Made by a program: the position numbers and the translations under genes
The notes under the pieces: model-generated
Databases searched by the model: none
Told to the model about the DNA's origin: nothing
What the model saw: the letters and a program-made list of their open reading frames with translations, nothing else
Assembly: GCA_036768485.1 (NCBI GenBank)
Contig: JAVLUZ010000508.1
Location: 496,001-560,000 of the forward strand
Length of the DNA: 64,000 nt
Reading direction: 5' to 3'
Source: Mermis nigrescens
Taxonomy: Eukaryota; Nematoda; Enoplea; Mermithida; Mermithidae
Shown: in pieces, positions 22,421-34,874 of the stretch
Position numbering within the stretch: the stretch's first letter is position 1
Layout: each line of letters opens with the position of its first letter

Positions 22421-22849
22421 CAGTGTTTTTTTGTACAAGGTCCATTTGTACATGTACAAAGATGGTCCCCAAAAGTCTGTAAATTTTGAAGACATAAATT
22501 TCTGAGTACTCTAATATGGTACGGTAGCGGTTTTAGTGTGGTAAACATTTGTTCGACTTTCGGTAGTGTATTTTAGCTAATTTCTGGGTCTCTAAGGGCA
22601 AAAATCACTGATAATCGTCTTAAAATGGCGCGAAGCGCCGAAAAATTCGACATTTTTCCTTTTGAAATGCAATTTCTGCCAGTATAAAGATATATAAAAC
22701 ACACTATAACTGATTCCGAAAATTTTTACGAATTTTAGACCTTTTTTGCAATTTTTGTCTTCCCAAAAAATCTTTGTAACTGTACTAAGACGGTCCCGAA
22801 AAGTCTTTGTACATCAGGAAAAATCTTTGCCGAATATAGAAAAACACTG
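22421..22849. mobile_element. MITE family B copy
   Basis: The ends are CAGTGTTTTTTTGTACAAGG and GAAAAACACTG. It contains 'tacatgtacaaagatgg', a GGCGCGAAGCGCCG palindrome, and 'gactaaga' style links shared with 44203-44633. The flanks GTGTGGCC and ATATAGCC are only partly alike, so the duplication has decayed or is absent. Confidence 0.7.
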
Positions 22850-23846
22850 ATATAGCCTAGCTAATTTATGGGTTTCTGACGATCAAAAATACAAAAAGTG
22901 TAAAGCGGCTCTAAGTGCCGAAAATTTTTGGAATTTCTACCGTTTTCATGTAGAATTTACGGCCTTTCTATTGACAAACATTTCGGAAATTATAAGTGGC
23001 GCAAAGTGCCGAGAAATTTAGTCATTTTTTACCGCCCTTAACATTTTGTAGCTCGGTGAATACTAATAGTCTGACAGAGCAGAAAATTATCAAATTTGTA
23101 CAAAGCAATTTTGACAGTACAAGCTTCTAACAAGAAAACTATGAATTACGATTTTTGTCTGAAGATATTTTGAGTGATTCAGGCTTTTAAGCGCAATGCT
23201 GGAGCTTTACAAAAAGAAAGAACAGTAACTGGCGGCGCTATGCGCCGGAAAATTTTGACGTTTTTGCACTTTAAACTCAATTTATATCGCTTAAATCATA
23301 CAAAAAAGACAAATTAATGCCGGCGCGAAACAGCGAAAATTTTTAGAAATTCTTAACTCTTTTACCTGGCTTGTTCTCCCTAAAATCTCGTTGCACATGT
23401 AAAACGAGATTTTACGGTTTGCGCGCTCAAACGTTCCTAGCGGGGTCCGGGGCTGAGTTCCGGAAAATTTTGTAAAAAAAGCATTTTGATGTTAAATAGT
23501 AACGTTAAAATTTTCGCAAAGTCGGCCTAAATCAAGTCCAAAAACACTTAAAATTGATGAACTTTTACATTGCACAAAACTTCTGAGCTAAATGTGTTTT
23601 TTGACCTCTGCTAATCACATAGCGCAGCAACGGGTCGCTGCCAATAAGATATAGAAAAATGTATCAATGAAAATTTTGTTCTTACCGTTTTCAGGCCCAT
23701 TTGTGGCCTTCTTATTTACAAGATGCAGTTCAGAAAACAGGAAATGCGCAAAAACGTAAGAAAATTTGGCCAATTCTTTCATTTAAAATGAGATTTTGTG
23801 TCCTTGTAAAGAAAGACAAACAAAGCAAAGAACAGACAAACTGGTA

Positions 23847-24228
23847 CAGTGGTCGCCATGAAAGATGACGCGCCATCACCCTCAGAATTATAATGGATGG
23901 TCCGTCGCGAGCGCCGTGTTACGTCCATCATGCGCCATCATCTCTTTGTTTCTATTCAGCGCCATTAACCTCCATCATCCCGTTAATCTGGCGATGCGGA
24001 CGGCGCAATTTAGCTATTAATGGCACCAACAAGAAGGAATTCCTTGTTGGCGCTCTTAATAGCTAAATTGCGCCGTCCGCATCGCCAGATTAACGGGATG
24101 ATGGAGGTTAATGGCGCTGAATAGAAAAAAGAGATGATGGCGCATGATGGACGTAACGCGGCGCTCGCGACGCACCATCCATTATAATTCTGAGGGTGAT
24201 GGCGCGTCATCTTTCATGGCGACCACTG
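23847..24228. mobile_element. 382-bp palindromic MITE, TA target
   Basis: It starts CAGTGGTCGCCATGAAAG and ends with the exact inverse, flanked by TA on both sides. The arms are almost identical through the centre (about 24037, GGAATTCC), so the whole element is one hairpin. The TA target suggests Tc1/mariner-type mobilisation. Open frames on both strands are palindrome by-products. Confidence 0.85.
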
Positions 24229-26404
24229 TACACAAAAGACAAACAAAGCAGAGAATTGACAAACTGGTACACAATCATTTTCGCACTTTTACTATTAGGC
24301 TCAACAAGCATGCACAGTTTCAATCAACTAACAAATAGTGCATTAAATTACTAAAGTGATGTGAAGTGCTGAATTATTTTAGCTGATTCAAGCTTTTTAA
24401 TTCATTAGATCTATATAACAATAAATAATAATGACTCGGCGCGAAGCGCCAGAAAATTTTGACGTTTTTGCCTTTTTGAACTCAGTTTTCTGGACACACA
24501 TTATTGCAACAGACAAATCAACAATATTTCCGAAAAAATTTCGGGGGTGCATGTGCCCCAATGCCCCCTGGCTACGCCTATGCAAGAACGCGGAAAACAA
24601 TATTGTTTTTAGCGTAAACTTTACGTAACTACTAGGTGCAAAAGACACTTGCACTTGGTTTCGTTATCCTGACTTTAAATGAAACATTTTGAAAAATTAA
24701 GCTTTTGCAACGCTCTGAAACTAAAGTTAGTTTTCAATGTAAAGTGCACACAACTACTGGGTGTAAAGAAAACATACAGCTAGATTTGTAATCCCGATTT
24801 TACGGAACATATTTTGGAAAACAATTACGTTTTGCAACGCTCTGGAAATAAAATAAAATTGTAGTGTAAAATCTACACGTAACAATAATTTAATAGCGTA
24901 AACTTCATACAATTACTCAGTGTAGAGAAGACTAACATTACGATTCGTAATTCTGGTGTTAAATAGAACATTTTGAAAAAATAAGCTCCCGCAACGCACT
25001 AGCACTATTGTAAGTTTTCACTGTAAACTTTGCACAACCACCGAGTGTAAAGAAGACTTTAGTCGGATTTGTAATTCTAATATTACTCTGATATTACGAG
25101 TAATATTTATGAAAAAATTAACTCCACAATGTTCTAAAGTCAATTAAATATTAGATGTAAACCACTTTACACCATTCTTGAGTATAAACAAATGCGCCCA
25201 ACTGACGTATGACCCCTGGTACATTTTTAGACTTGTGATCATGTCTAGACTCATCACCTGACAAGTTGGCAGGAAACAACAAGACAGAAACACGTTTACC
25301 AACCCCCGATTTTTGACTTTACACCTCCCAGAAAAGCTAAATATTGATGTAAATAAGCACAATTTGCTGCGACATTTACCCTTTGGAAAGTACTTTATTT
25401 TTATTCTATTCAACTTATCCCTAAAGCAAGAAAATGGTGAACAAAAACGTATAAATTGTAAAAAAAATTATAAAAACATTGTAAGCTACAAAAATCTTAA
25501 CCTAACTCCCCATTGCTTGTAAAGAAATTCGGTTTGGGCCAGTTTGTAGCCTTTTGAATCGTTGTAAATTTGTGTGTAGATAATGGAAAACTTCTGCTCC
25601 GCAAAATATTTGATTTATTGACCAATCGAAAAAAGGAAGAAAAACGTCTTTTTTCTTGCAATGTTACGCCCCTGATTTCGAATTTTACATTCCCATAAAT
25701 AAGTCAATATTGCCTTTTTCAAACGCAGTTTGCTGCAACGTGTAGCACTTGGGACTTACTTTATTTTTATTTTGTCCAACTTGTCCCGACTAATAACGGA
25801 AGAAGTTGGCGGAAAAATCTTAGACAAAACCTGTTTCTTTATATCATTCACTAGAGTGTAACGTTTAAACTCCTGGATCTAACTCCGTAATGAGTTTAAA
25901 AAAGTTTGCTGGTAAGCAGAAAGTAGCCCTTAAGCCGTGGTACATTTCTACCAGGAAAATTTCTTGGGACAAAATGTATTTTTTCATCCCAGATTTTCAC
26001 ACTCTTTACACTCCTATTTGAGAACTAATGCGAAATTTAAACAAAACAAAAATGTGTGCCATCTGGAGCATTCCTTCTTCTACAGCACAAAACCATTAAA
26101 TTGTTTGGGGCGTTAATACTAAGTTGTTCACAAGCCACGGAAAAAAACCGTCCGAAATTGCTACATACAATAACATTACACAAAAACTTTACACGTTCTT
26201 TACACAGTCGGTATTGATTGTAAACAAAAACAAAATAACACCGGCAGCGATTATTATCTTTCTTTTAATAAAAACCGCACCTCCCAGATGCGTCCCGTTA
26301 TAGCTGTAGGGGGTGGACATATGTATGTTAGGGGTACCCAAGTATATTATAGGTATGCGCTATTTATGATTCAAATCAGTACAAACAAACAATATGTGTC
26401 TTTT

Positions 26405-26511
26405 ATAATAATAATAATAATATTTATAAGCCAATTACTACTGTAGAAAAAATTAGTATTTAATTCAAATCATTACAAACAATCTTTCATAATAATAATA
26501 ATAATAATAAC
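26405..26511. repeat. Two (ATA)n microsatellites
   Basis: ATA repeats run at about 26405-26422 and 26489-26511. The second lies about ten bases before the acceptor of the kinase exon at 26522, replacing a normal pyrimidine tract with an A/T-only one. Confidence 0.8.
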
Positions 26512-26521
26512 ATTTTTCCAG

Positions 26522-26781
26522 GGAAGTGGAACGGCGATGTTGATGTGGCTATAAAAACCTTACGACAAGGCGCAATGTCGAGGCAGGCTTTTTTGGAAGA
26601 AGCTTCCATCATGAAGCAGTGCTTGCACTCCAACCTGGTCAAGCTGTACGCCGTTTGTACTCGAGAAGATCCGGTTTGCATTGTCACCGAATATATGTGC
26701 AACGGAAGCCTGCTCGAATATTTGCGCGGAAATGAAGGAAAACGATTGGCTTTCAAAGCATTGGTGGACATGTGTGCGCAA
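26522..26781 (+). CDS. Src-family kinase exon: catalytic Lys to hinge and beyond
   Basis: The acceptor TTTTTCCAG ends at 26521. The exon reads GKWNGDVDVAIKTL, with the ATP-binding Lys codon at 26554-26556. It continues through the C-helix (AFLEEASIMKQ, where the conserved Glu pairs with that Lys), LVKLYAVC, and the gatekeeper and hinge segment CIVTEYM (Thr gatekeeper), SLLEYLRG and LVDMCAQ. The donor is CAA followed by GTTAGC at 26782. The length is 260 nt, with two leading bases completing a Gly codon, and the frame is fully open. The match to Src kinases is strong throughout. The 23-kb intron before it is full of transposons. Confidence 0.93.
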
Positions 26782-27184
26782 GTTAGCGTTGATTTTATTA
26801 TGCTGATGTGTAAAATCAGCGAAGGAAAAACTGAATTTTCAATTTCGCGAAGGTTCTATATTTTTTCATTCGCAAAAGCATTAAACCTTCTACAAAATTC
26901 AACTCAGTGTTGGGTTTTTCAAACCTAGAGTCATAATCATAGATGCACAGCATGGCCGATCTGGGAGTCGCCGGTCTAAGTGGTCAAAAATATATCTTTT
27001 TTGGCCAAAAGGGTCTCGAAAACTGATAGAAGCGCTAAAAAAGCGTAAAAACTACGTTATTACACTGTTTCTGATAAATTTTGAGCTTTTTTCAAAAAAA
27101 ATTTTCAATTTTCATTCGTATTATGCTTTCATTTTGCCTCATTTTTCAGCAAAATTTCCCATTTTTCCCTTTTGGGGTCTAGAC

Positions 27185-27816
27185 CATAGGTGGGCAGCAC
27201 CAAAATTCTGGGGGTGGTATCAAGATTTTTCAAAGGTAAAAAAATTGACTTAAAAATGGTGGTATGCATAGGTGGGCAGCACTAAAATTCTGGGGGATGC
27301 AAGATTTTTTGAAGGTCAAAAAAATGGTCTTAAAAATGGTGGTATGGCGAGAAAAACACAATTTTTCAACGTTTCTTATCGAGCACTATCCATTGGCATC
27401 AAAAAAACTGCGGAAAAAACAAAAAATTTCAAAAATTGAATTCTGGGGGTTATTCTGGTTTCTGGGGGATTCGACCTTCTTGGGGTGCATACCCCCAAAC
27501 CCTCCCCTTCCACGCCCACGTGTGGTGGTATGGCGAAGAAACACCATTTTTCAACGTTTCTCATCGAGCACTATCTATTGGCATTAAAAAATTGCGAAAA
27601 TAAAAAAAATTTTGAATTTGAATTCTGGGGTTATTCGGCCTTTTGGGGTGGGGGTATTCAGCCTTCTGGGGATGCATACCCCCAAACCCCTCCCACGCCC
27701 ACGTGTGGTAATATGGCGAAGAAACACCATTTTTCAACGTTTCATCCAACACTATCCATTGGCATTGAAGAATTGCGAGAAAAAAATTTTAAAAAATAGA
27801 ATTCTGGGGGTGCATA
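27185..27816. mobile_element. Tandem and partial family A MITE copies
   Basis: At least two left ends (AGGTGGGCAGCACC, about 27190 and 27269) and two right-end-like CACGCCCACGTGTGG words (about 27510 and 27690) occur. A unit of about 180 bp is repeated in tandem (27525 and 27705, 'tatggcgaagaaacacc'). The hAT at 27817 is inserted in the last copy. Confidence 0.6.
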
Positions 27817-28155
27817 CCAGAGCCCTGCGCGGGGCGGGTCGCCCCCGCCCCGCAGGCCCGCGCGGGCTTTTTGCGGTGCGGGTCACACGGCTGGCAGGGC
27901 GGGGCGGGCTTTATTTTCTAAAAATTTTAACGGGGCGGGGCGGGCCTTTCTTTTTTTTAATTTTTGTTGTGCAAAAGGATACGTGCGCGAAATTGATTTC
28001 CATGCACAAGGTTTCGCGAAATAGACTATAGTTCTAAGTAATGCTCTGCTGCTCATGCTTTGAATAAATACTTAATGAAATAGAACACATGGGGGCTGTT
28101 AAAATAATACTAATTGAAATAATCCAGCTTTACCATGCATAAGCTTACATATATA

Positions 28156-28952
28156 CAGTGTTTAAAAAAACGAAACCCATATTTGACCTTGTGATTTCCC
28201 AACGGCTAGCTCAATTTCAATGCAAATTGTTTTAAACGATAGACAAAAACCTTAGTAAGAAACTTGCTTAGTTTCGTATCTGTAGCTTGCTCTGTTCTTG
28301 TGCAACGCGCAATTGTGTAAAAGTCGTTTTTTTCATTAAATACAATGCGTGTTTAGAAATAAATCATGTGTTTGCAACGTTGTAGCTTTTAATCGAGTAA
28401 ACATTTTAGAATACGGTCTGCTCTATTCAAAAGCCTGTTTGTCTAGCTGTTAGCCTGTAAATTTTCGTACTATTTCGCTACTTGGTTCGAGACTTACTGA
28501 GCTTTCGCCAAATGTCATTCCTTAGGTCATTCACAAGCGCAAGCAACTCGCTGCTTATTTTGTCATTGCTGGCTCAATCGCCGAGGGAGTGACCTTAGGC
28601 AAAAGCTCAATAGCTCTCGAACCAATAAACAAAATAAAACAAAAATTTAGAGGCAACTAGCTAGATAAATGAGCTTTTGATTGAAGCAAACCGTATTCTA
28701 AAATGTTCACTCGATCTAAAGCTACAACGTCGCAAACACATATTCATTTCTTACGACACATTGTATTTAATGAAAAAAACGACTTTTACCCAAATGCGCG
28801 TTGTACAAGAACAAATATAGCTGCGAAAACGAAACTTTGCAAGATTATTATGAAGGTTTTCATCTATTTATTAAAGCAAGTTGCATTCGAATTGAGCGAT
28901 TCGTTTCGAAGTTACAAGGTCTGATATGGGTTTCGTTTTTTGAAACACCCTG
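28156..28952. mobile_element. TA-flanked foldback MITE, arms about 300 bp
   Basis: It starts CAGTGTTTAAAAAAACG and ends CAAAACACCCTG-like (TTTGAAACACCCTG), flanked by TA. The interior 'accgtattctaaaatg' and 'cattttagaatacggt' show that the arms are long inverse copies. A shorter copy is at 42691-43315 in the sister hAT. Confidence 0.75.
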
Positions 28953-28981
28953 TATATATAGGTAGGCAAGTACCTACATAC

Positions 28982-29282
28982 ACACGTGGGCGGGGGGTTG
29001 GAGGGGCATGCACCCCCAGAAGTTGAAATACCCCCCCCCAGAAATCAAAATACCCCCCCCCCCCAGAAAAATTTTTTTTTGCTTTTTAGCAATTTTTTGA
29101 TGCCATTGGATAGTGCTTGATGAGAAACGTCGGAAAATGGTGTTTTTGTTTTTGCCAAACGACCACTTTTAAGACCATTTTTTGACCTTTAAAAATTTTT
29201 TCAGCCCCCCAGAAATTTTTCCACCCCCCCCAGAAATTTTTCCACCCCCCCCCACCAGAATTTCGGTGCTGCTCACCTATGT
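28982..29282. mobile_element. MITE family A copy inside hAT
   Basis: CTACATAC is duplicated exactly at 28974-28981 and 29283-29290. The ends are ACACGTGGGCG and GCTCACCTATGT. C-runs and 'ccattttttgacctttaaa' place it in family A. The sister hAT carries the same insertion (42098-42377), so it predates their copying. Confidence 0.75.
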
Positions 29283-30402
29283 CTACATACATGTAGGTAC
29301 ACACTACGTCCTTACATAAGGTAGACAATCATCTATAGGATTTGAGTAATGGCGAGCATTGGGATCTGGGTTGTCCCCTGGGATCCAGCAGACCCCCAAA
29401 ATTGATTTTGTTGTGCTAGTTTTGGCGATTTCGCCCCATCAGACCCCCTCAGAATTTTAGCAATCAGCAGTGCAGGATTATGCCTTTTGCAGCTTACCTA
29501 CATACCTAACTACACCTATCACAGTAACATCATTGTTGTTCCAATAAAGTTTATTGCTGTAAGACATTAGCTCTTATTCAATTTACAAAATTGCATTGCA
29601 CTCATTTACATTAAAGATTTTGTATCACTCATTGTCCGGTTCTTTATCTTCTTGTATTCTGACTCCTTTTTGACCAGAAATGGATACATAGAGTACATGA
29701 AAAAATTTTGCGGGGCGGGGCGGGCCTAATTTTTGTAACATTACTGGCGGAGCGGGGCGGGTCTAAGGAGCTGCGGGGCGTGGCGGGCTTAATTTCTTTC
29801 TTGGCGGGGCGGGGCGGGTCAAAAAATTTTGTCCCGCGCAGGGCTCTGGTGCATACCCCCAACCCCCTTGTTCATGTGTGGTCTAGACCCCAAACCCCCT
29901 CCCCACTTGACATGTCTGATCGTAATCCAACTTCCTTCAGAGGTTATACTCTCTATTGTGCCTGAGTTCGCCTTTAAAATATGTGTACCTATGTAAGTTG
30001 GTGATAAAATTGCTAGTGCGTCAACTAAATCTGCGTGGATGTATAAAAATGTACGAGTATCACGTGTACAAAACGTACGATTAGTGTTATTATAGTAGAA
30101 CAGAGAATAATAAAAGTGCTTGTTTCTAAGACGCCTGTCATTTTAAACAAGTGCGTAATTGTCCTTTGTTGGATAAAAACTGGAGGGCCTTTAAATTGGG
30201 AAAATTTGTACCTACTGTTATGTAATTTTCATGCCAAAAAAAGCAAATTATACAGCGTTACTGTTGTTGTTTAAGATGTCTCCATTCTCCAATCTTTACA
30301 CTGATAAAATTTTAAAGTAGAAATTGAATGACCAACTGATTTTATCGGCACTACAATAGAATACTTATTCTATAAAATTTATTTTCTCGTCGATACACAT
30401 AG

Positions 30403-30510
30403 ATTGCAAATGGAATGGCTTACCTTGAGAAACATCGCATGGTGCATCGTGATTTAGCTGCCAGGAACATTTTGGTTGGTGAAAAGATGGGCGATGTGCC
30501 GGTTGTAAAG
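30403..30510 (+). CDS. Src-family kinase exon: catalytic loop HRDLAARN
   Basis: The acceptor ACACATAG ends at 30402 and a GTAAAA donor starts at 30511. The 36 codons read [20 protein letters not shown] then RNILVGEK, and end [16 protein letters not shown] is the tyrosine-kinase catalytic loop (Asp is the base, Asn binds metal). Vertebrate Src, Fyn and Lck have HRDLRAAN; the AAR form is seen in invertebrate Src42A-type kinases and in FRK or Csk-like kinases. Between LVGE and the DFG-exon's VADFG there are about four more residues (around MGDVP) than I expect for Src. This may be a lineage feature of a surface loop. Confidence 0.93.
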
Positions 30511-30847
30511 GTAAAATCATACATATATATATGTACATAAATTTGCAGAGATATATTCAGTTTTTTTTACCAAGTTTAGTAATTCAACATAATTATATAA
30601 TAAATTTATTACTTTAATTTAAATAAAATTTATGAATTTACACTTCATCATGCGACTTGATTTTTAGGAATGTTACGTGTTATTGCCTCTTTTAGTCATA
30701 ATTTCAAAGTAATTCGATAGCAAAAATGTTCAAAAAATCTTCTAAAGCACCATTGCATTCTGATCTTGTGGATCTTTGAAAACCTACGCATCTGACTGAG
30801 GTAAATTAACTCCCAACTTTTTATCAGTTTTATTTATGAGTTGCACT

Positions 30848-31092
30848 CACACATGGGCGTGGGGGGTTTGGGGGTATGCATACCCCAGAAGTTGAAATAC
30901 CCCCCCCAGGATTCAAATTTTGAAATTTCTTTTTGCTTTTTCAGCGATTTTTTGATGCCATTGGATAGTGCTCGATGAAAAACGTCGAAAAATGGTGTTT
31001 TTTTCGCCATACGACCACTTTTAAGACCATTTTTTGACGTTTGAAAATTTTTTCACCCCCACCCCCCAGAATTTCGGTGCTGCCTACCTATG
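30848..31092. mobile_element. MITE family A copy in kinase intron
   Basis: GTTGCACT is duplicated exactly (30840-30847 and 31093-31100). The ends are CACACATGGGCG and GCCTACCTATG. It lies 60 bp before the acceptor of the next kinase exon. Confidence 0.8.
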
Positions 31093-31151
31093 GTTGCACT
31101 GCGTGTAATATTTCTGTGCGTACGTTTGTTTTTGCTTTTCTTATCTTATAG

Positions 31152-31209
31152 GTTGCTGACTTTGGTTTAGCAAGGGTAATTACGGATGACGAATACAATG
31201 CGAGAACTG
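31152..31209 (+). CDS. Src-family kinase exon: DFG and activation tyrosine
   Basis: It lies between an acceptor CTTATAG (ending 31151) and a GTAAAA donor (31210). It reads VADFGLARVITDDEYNART and one base of the next Gly codon. DFG Asp is at 31158-31160. The activation-loop Tyr (equivalent to Tyr416 of chicken Src) is at 31194-31196. The 58-nt exon is fully open and joins exons on both sides in phase. Confidence 0.93.
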
Positions 31210-31602
31210 GTAAAAATTAACTGCATTTACTATATTTAGCCCTATTATCACTAATTATTGATTGTGAGAATCTGAGCAGAAAAGTGGCATATGCGTGACT
31301 ATTTCCCTTGTATTCGTTCGCACGCCATAATTTTGTTCATCGCTCTCATAAATTAGCCGGAATATAATTTTGGGAACATACTTGGTTCGAAAATTTGGAA
31401 AGCTACAAGTCTAATTTTAGTGTATTGGTTATTTTCAACGTTTAAGCTATTAGTCTGGCTATTTTACGAAAAGTAAAACTAATGAAAATTTAAAAGTTTG
31501 CACTAAATTTTAAATTTCGTAATGTTGACTATTTAGGGGGAGCACTTTTTCTCGGATCCACATAGTCGTGCTTGATTCTGTGATATGAAGAAAGGTCCGT
31601 AC

Positions 31603-31861
31603 CATACCTGGGCGTGGGGGGTTTGCACCCCGCCCCCTTCAAAAACCAAAATACCCCCCCCCCAGAAACCAAAATACCTCCCCCAGAATTCAATTTTTGA
31701 ATTTTTTTTGTTTTTTTCGCAATTTTTTGATGTCAATGGATAGTGCTCGATGAGAAACGTTGAAAAATGGTGTTTTTTCGCCATACCATCATCTTTTAGG
31801 CCATTTTTTGACCTTTGGAAAAATCTTATACCCCCCAGAACTTTGGTGCCGCCCACCTATG
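31603..31861. mobile_element. MITE family A copy in kinase intron
   Basis: GTCCGTAC is duplicated exactly (31595-31602 and 31862-31869). The ends are CATACCTGGGCG and CGCCCACCTATG, nearly perfect 12-bp inverses. This is the clearest member for defining the family termini. Confidence 0.85.
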
Positions 31862-31869
31862 GTCCGTAC

Positions 31870-33305
<1,436 letters not shown>

Positions 33306-33394
33306 TGAAATCTTAAGGCACGTACTTACATAGCTGACCTGGTCTTCTCAATTCGGAGGACAGTCGAAAATTAAGTTTTGTACACATGCGCTTT

Positions 33395-33630
33395 ATGTGA
33401 ATTCTGGGGGTGGACCCAAATTTGTTTTCTAAAGTGTCTTTTTGGACGTATCTAGATTAGTTAAATACGCTTCAAAAAAACATCATATTCAGGCGTTTCT
33501 GTTGGCATCAAAAATTGCGGGAAAAAAACAAAACAAAATTTCAAAACTTGATTTTGGGGGGGTTATTTTGGTTCCTCGGGGGTGCATACCCCCCCCCCAA
33601 AAAAATCCCCCCTACGCCCAGGTGTGCTTT
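33395..33630. mobile_element. Decayed family A MITE fragment
   Basis: A body with 'gaattctgggggtgg', 'gcatcaaaaattgcggg' and an end ACGCCCAGGTGTG matches family A. The left end and the duplication are not clear. Confidence 0.55.
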
Positions 33631-33999
33631 TGACTGGTTAAAAATTATAAAGTGCAAAGAAAAAATCTCTTATAAATATAAGTCTGAATAAATGCGGTTT
33701 AATGTGGAAGTTTTATTGAATAAGCTTATGTGTACATACTTATTATTTATATACCGATACTCGAAATGCAACACTTTGAACTTCCTACTTTGGTGCTCGA
33801 TGCTAAATGGTTTGTTGTCATCTTTTCAAGCAGATTGCGAATTTTTCTTACCAATTGACTTTCCATCGGTATGCATTTATACTCGTATATACGCAGGCCC
33901 GTATAAATTGGGGTAGTGAGTCTGAAACACCGCCAAACAGGTTTTTAGCGTGCTTTTGAGCTAGTAATTTTAAAATTTTCTACTTATGCATACTTATGT

Positions 34000-34300
34000 C
34001 TTACCGCTAAAAATCGGTCAAATTTGAGCTTGACATAAAGAGCAATTCAGTTTTTTTAGGCGCTGTACACTGGATTTATTGTTAAGCTATAGTTCTTGCC
34101 TTCTAGCTCATTCGAAACAGCTTAAATTTGAGTCGTGACATGTAGAACATGAAATTTTTTTCCCGCGCTTCGCGCCGGATTTATTGTTCATCTATGTTTT
34201 CTGTCTTCTGACCCGCTCAAAACTGCTCGAGCTCGACATGCGGAATACATATGTCAAATTTCATTTTCTGTATTGGTTTTCTCTGTTAAGCACAATAATT
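34000..34300. repeat. Degenerate GCGCTTCGCGCC-type repeat in kinase intron
   Basis: Units with 'tcgcgccggatttattgtt' and similar 'ctgtacactggatttattgtt' words recur about 100 bp apart (about 34060 and 34170). They resemble the interior of the hAT at 4004-5512. No ends were found. Confidence 0.4.
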
Positions 34301-34668
34301 AAATACAAAGACAGGAGTGAGAAATTACTCGTGAATTGAATGATGCGAAATCGGATTGTGCAGATAGCTTGAATGGGGAATTCTCTGTATCAATATTGAA
34401 TAAAGTGAAAATTTTCTAAAATTTTATTTTCAAATTTTTCTCTACCATCGTATAGAGCTCGCCGAGATACGCTTAAAACTGTCTTTATTTTCGCCTATCT
34501 CCAGATGGTTCTCGAGATCTCTGACCTCAGAAAAATTTAAAAAAACAGTGTCTTCAATGATCTTACATATGTATGTAGGTATGAATAAGCATTTTTAATG
34601 GCGCGCTTTTGCATCCATCAAATCAATATCTGAACGAAAGCCATATGGTGTGTAAGTTATCATTTTAG

Positions 34669-34874
34669 GCATGCAAAATCGCGAAGTAATAGACCAGGTG
34701 GAACGCGGCTACCGCATGTCGCTGCCCAAAGATTGCCCTGAGCCCTTGTATCAAATAATGCGCCAATGTTGGGATCAAGTACCCGACAATAGGCCGACTT
34801 TCGAGTTCCTCTTCCATTACTTTGACGACTATTTTATAGCCGTGCAGCCCAGCTATGCGCCCAGCGATAGTTAA
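34669..34874 (+). CDS. Src-family kinase last exon with regulatory tail
   Basis: The acceptor ATCATTTTAG ends at 34668. The frame reads [19 protein letters not shown], then [18 protein letters not shown], then HYFDDYF, and ends [10 protein letters not shown] before the stop TAA (34872-34874). The conserved Arg of the kinase C-lobe (NRPTFEFL) is present. The tail Tyr at 34854-34856 aligns with the Csk-target Tyr527 of Src, which holds the kinase inactive through its own SH2 domain. The exon is intact. FEFL and HYF recall insect Src42A, while the tail spacing recalls vertebrate Src, so no orthologue name is given. Confidence 0.95.

Larger units (their letters stand above)
22295..24582. mobile_element. 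hAT element, CAGAGGCGTAGCC ends, 8-bp TSD
   Basis: The ends are CAGAGGCGTAGCCAGG and CCTGGCTACGCCTATG. CAAGAACG is duplicated exactly at 22287-22294 and 24583-24590. The interior has at least four GGCGCGAAGCGCC-like palindromes spaced irregularly, a family B MITE (22421-22849) and a TA-flanked foldback (23847-24228). No transposase frame is present. Confidence 0.85.
21290..26370. repeat. Long dispersed repeat R, copy 2
   Basis: It has the same order as copy 1 at 5661-13705. First comes an inverted-arm module (about 21290-21440 and 22020-22210). Next is the phrase 'cctacttttaattagcatga', then TTTACAC-rich DNA (24610-26340), then the end phrase 'cccgttatagctgtaggggg' and 'gggtacccaagtatatta'. 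The match breaks exactly at the hAT 22295-24582 and resumes after it. It ends about 150 bp before the kinase exon at 26522. Confidence 0.6.
27817..29848. mobile_element. hAT element with GC-rich CAGAGCCCTGCGCGG ends
   Basis: The ends are CAGAGCCCTGCGCGGGG and the inverse CCGCGCAGGGCTCTG, with an exact 8-bp duplication GTGCATAC (27809-27816 and 29849-29856). The subterminal DNA is GGGGCGGGGC-rich on one strand at each end. The interior holds a TA-flanked foldback (28156-28952) and a family A MITE (28982-29282). A sister copy in opposite orientation is at 41588-43403. There is no transposase gene. Confidence 0.88.

Noticed and set aside
24010..24338. Matching open frames on both strands (MTRHHPQNYNGW and relatives)
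   Set aside because: They mirror each other across the palindromic MITE 23847-24228 and show no protein family.
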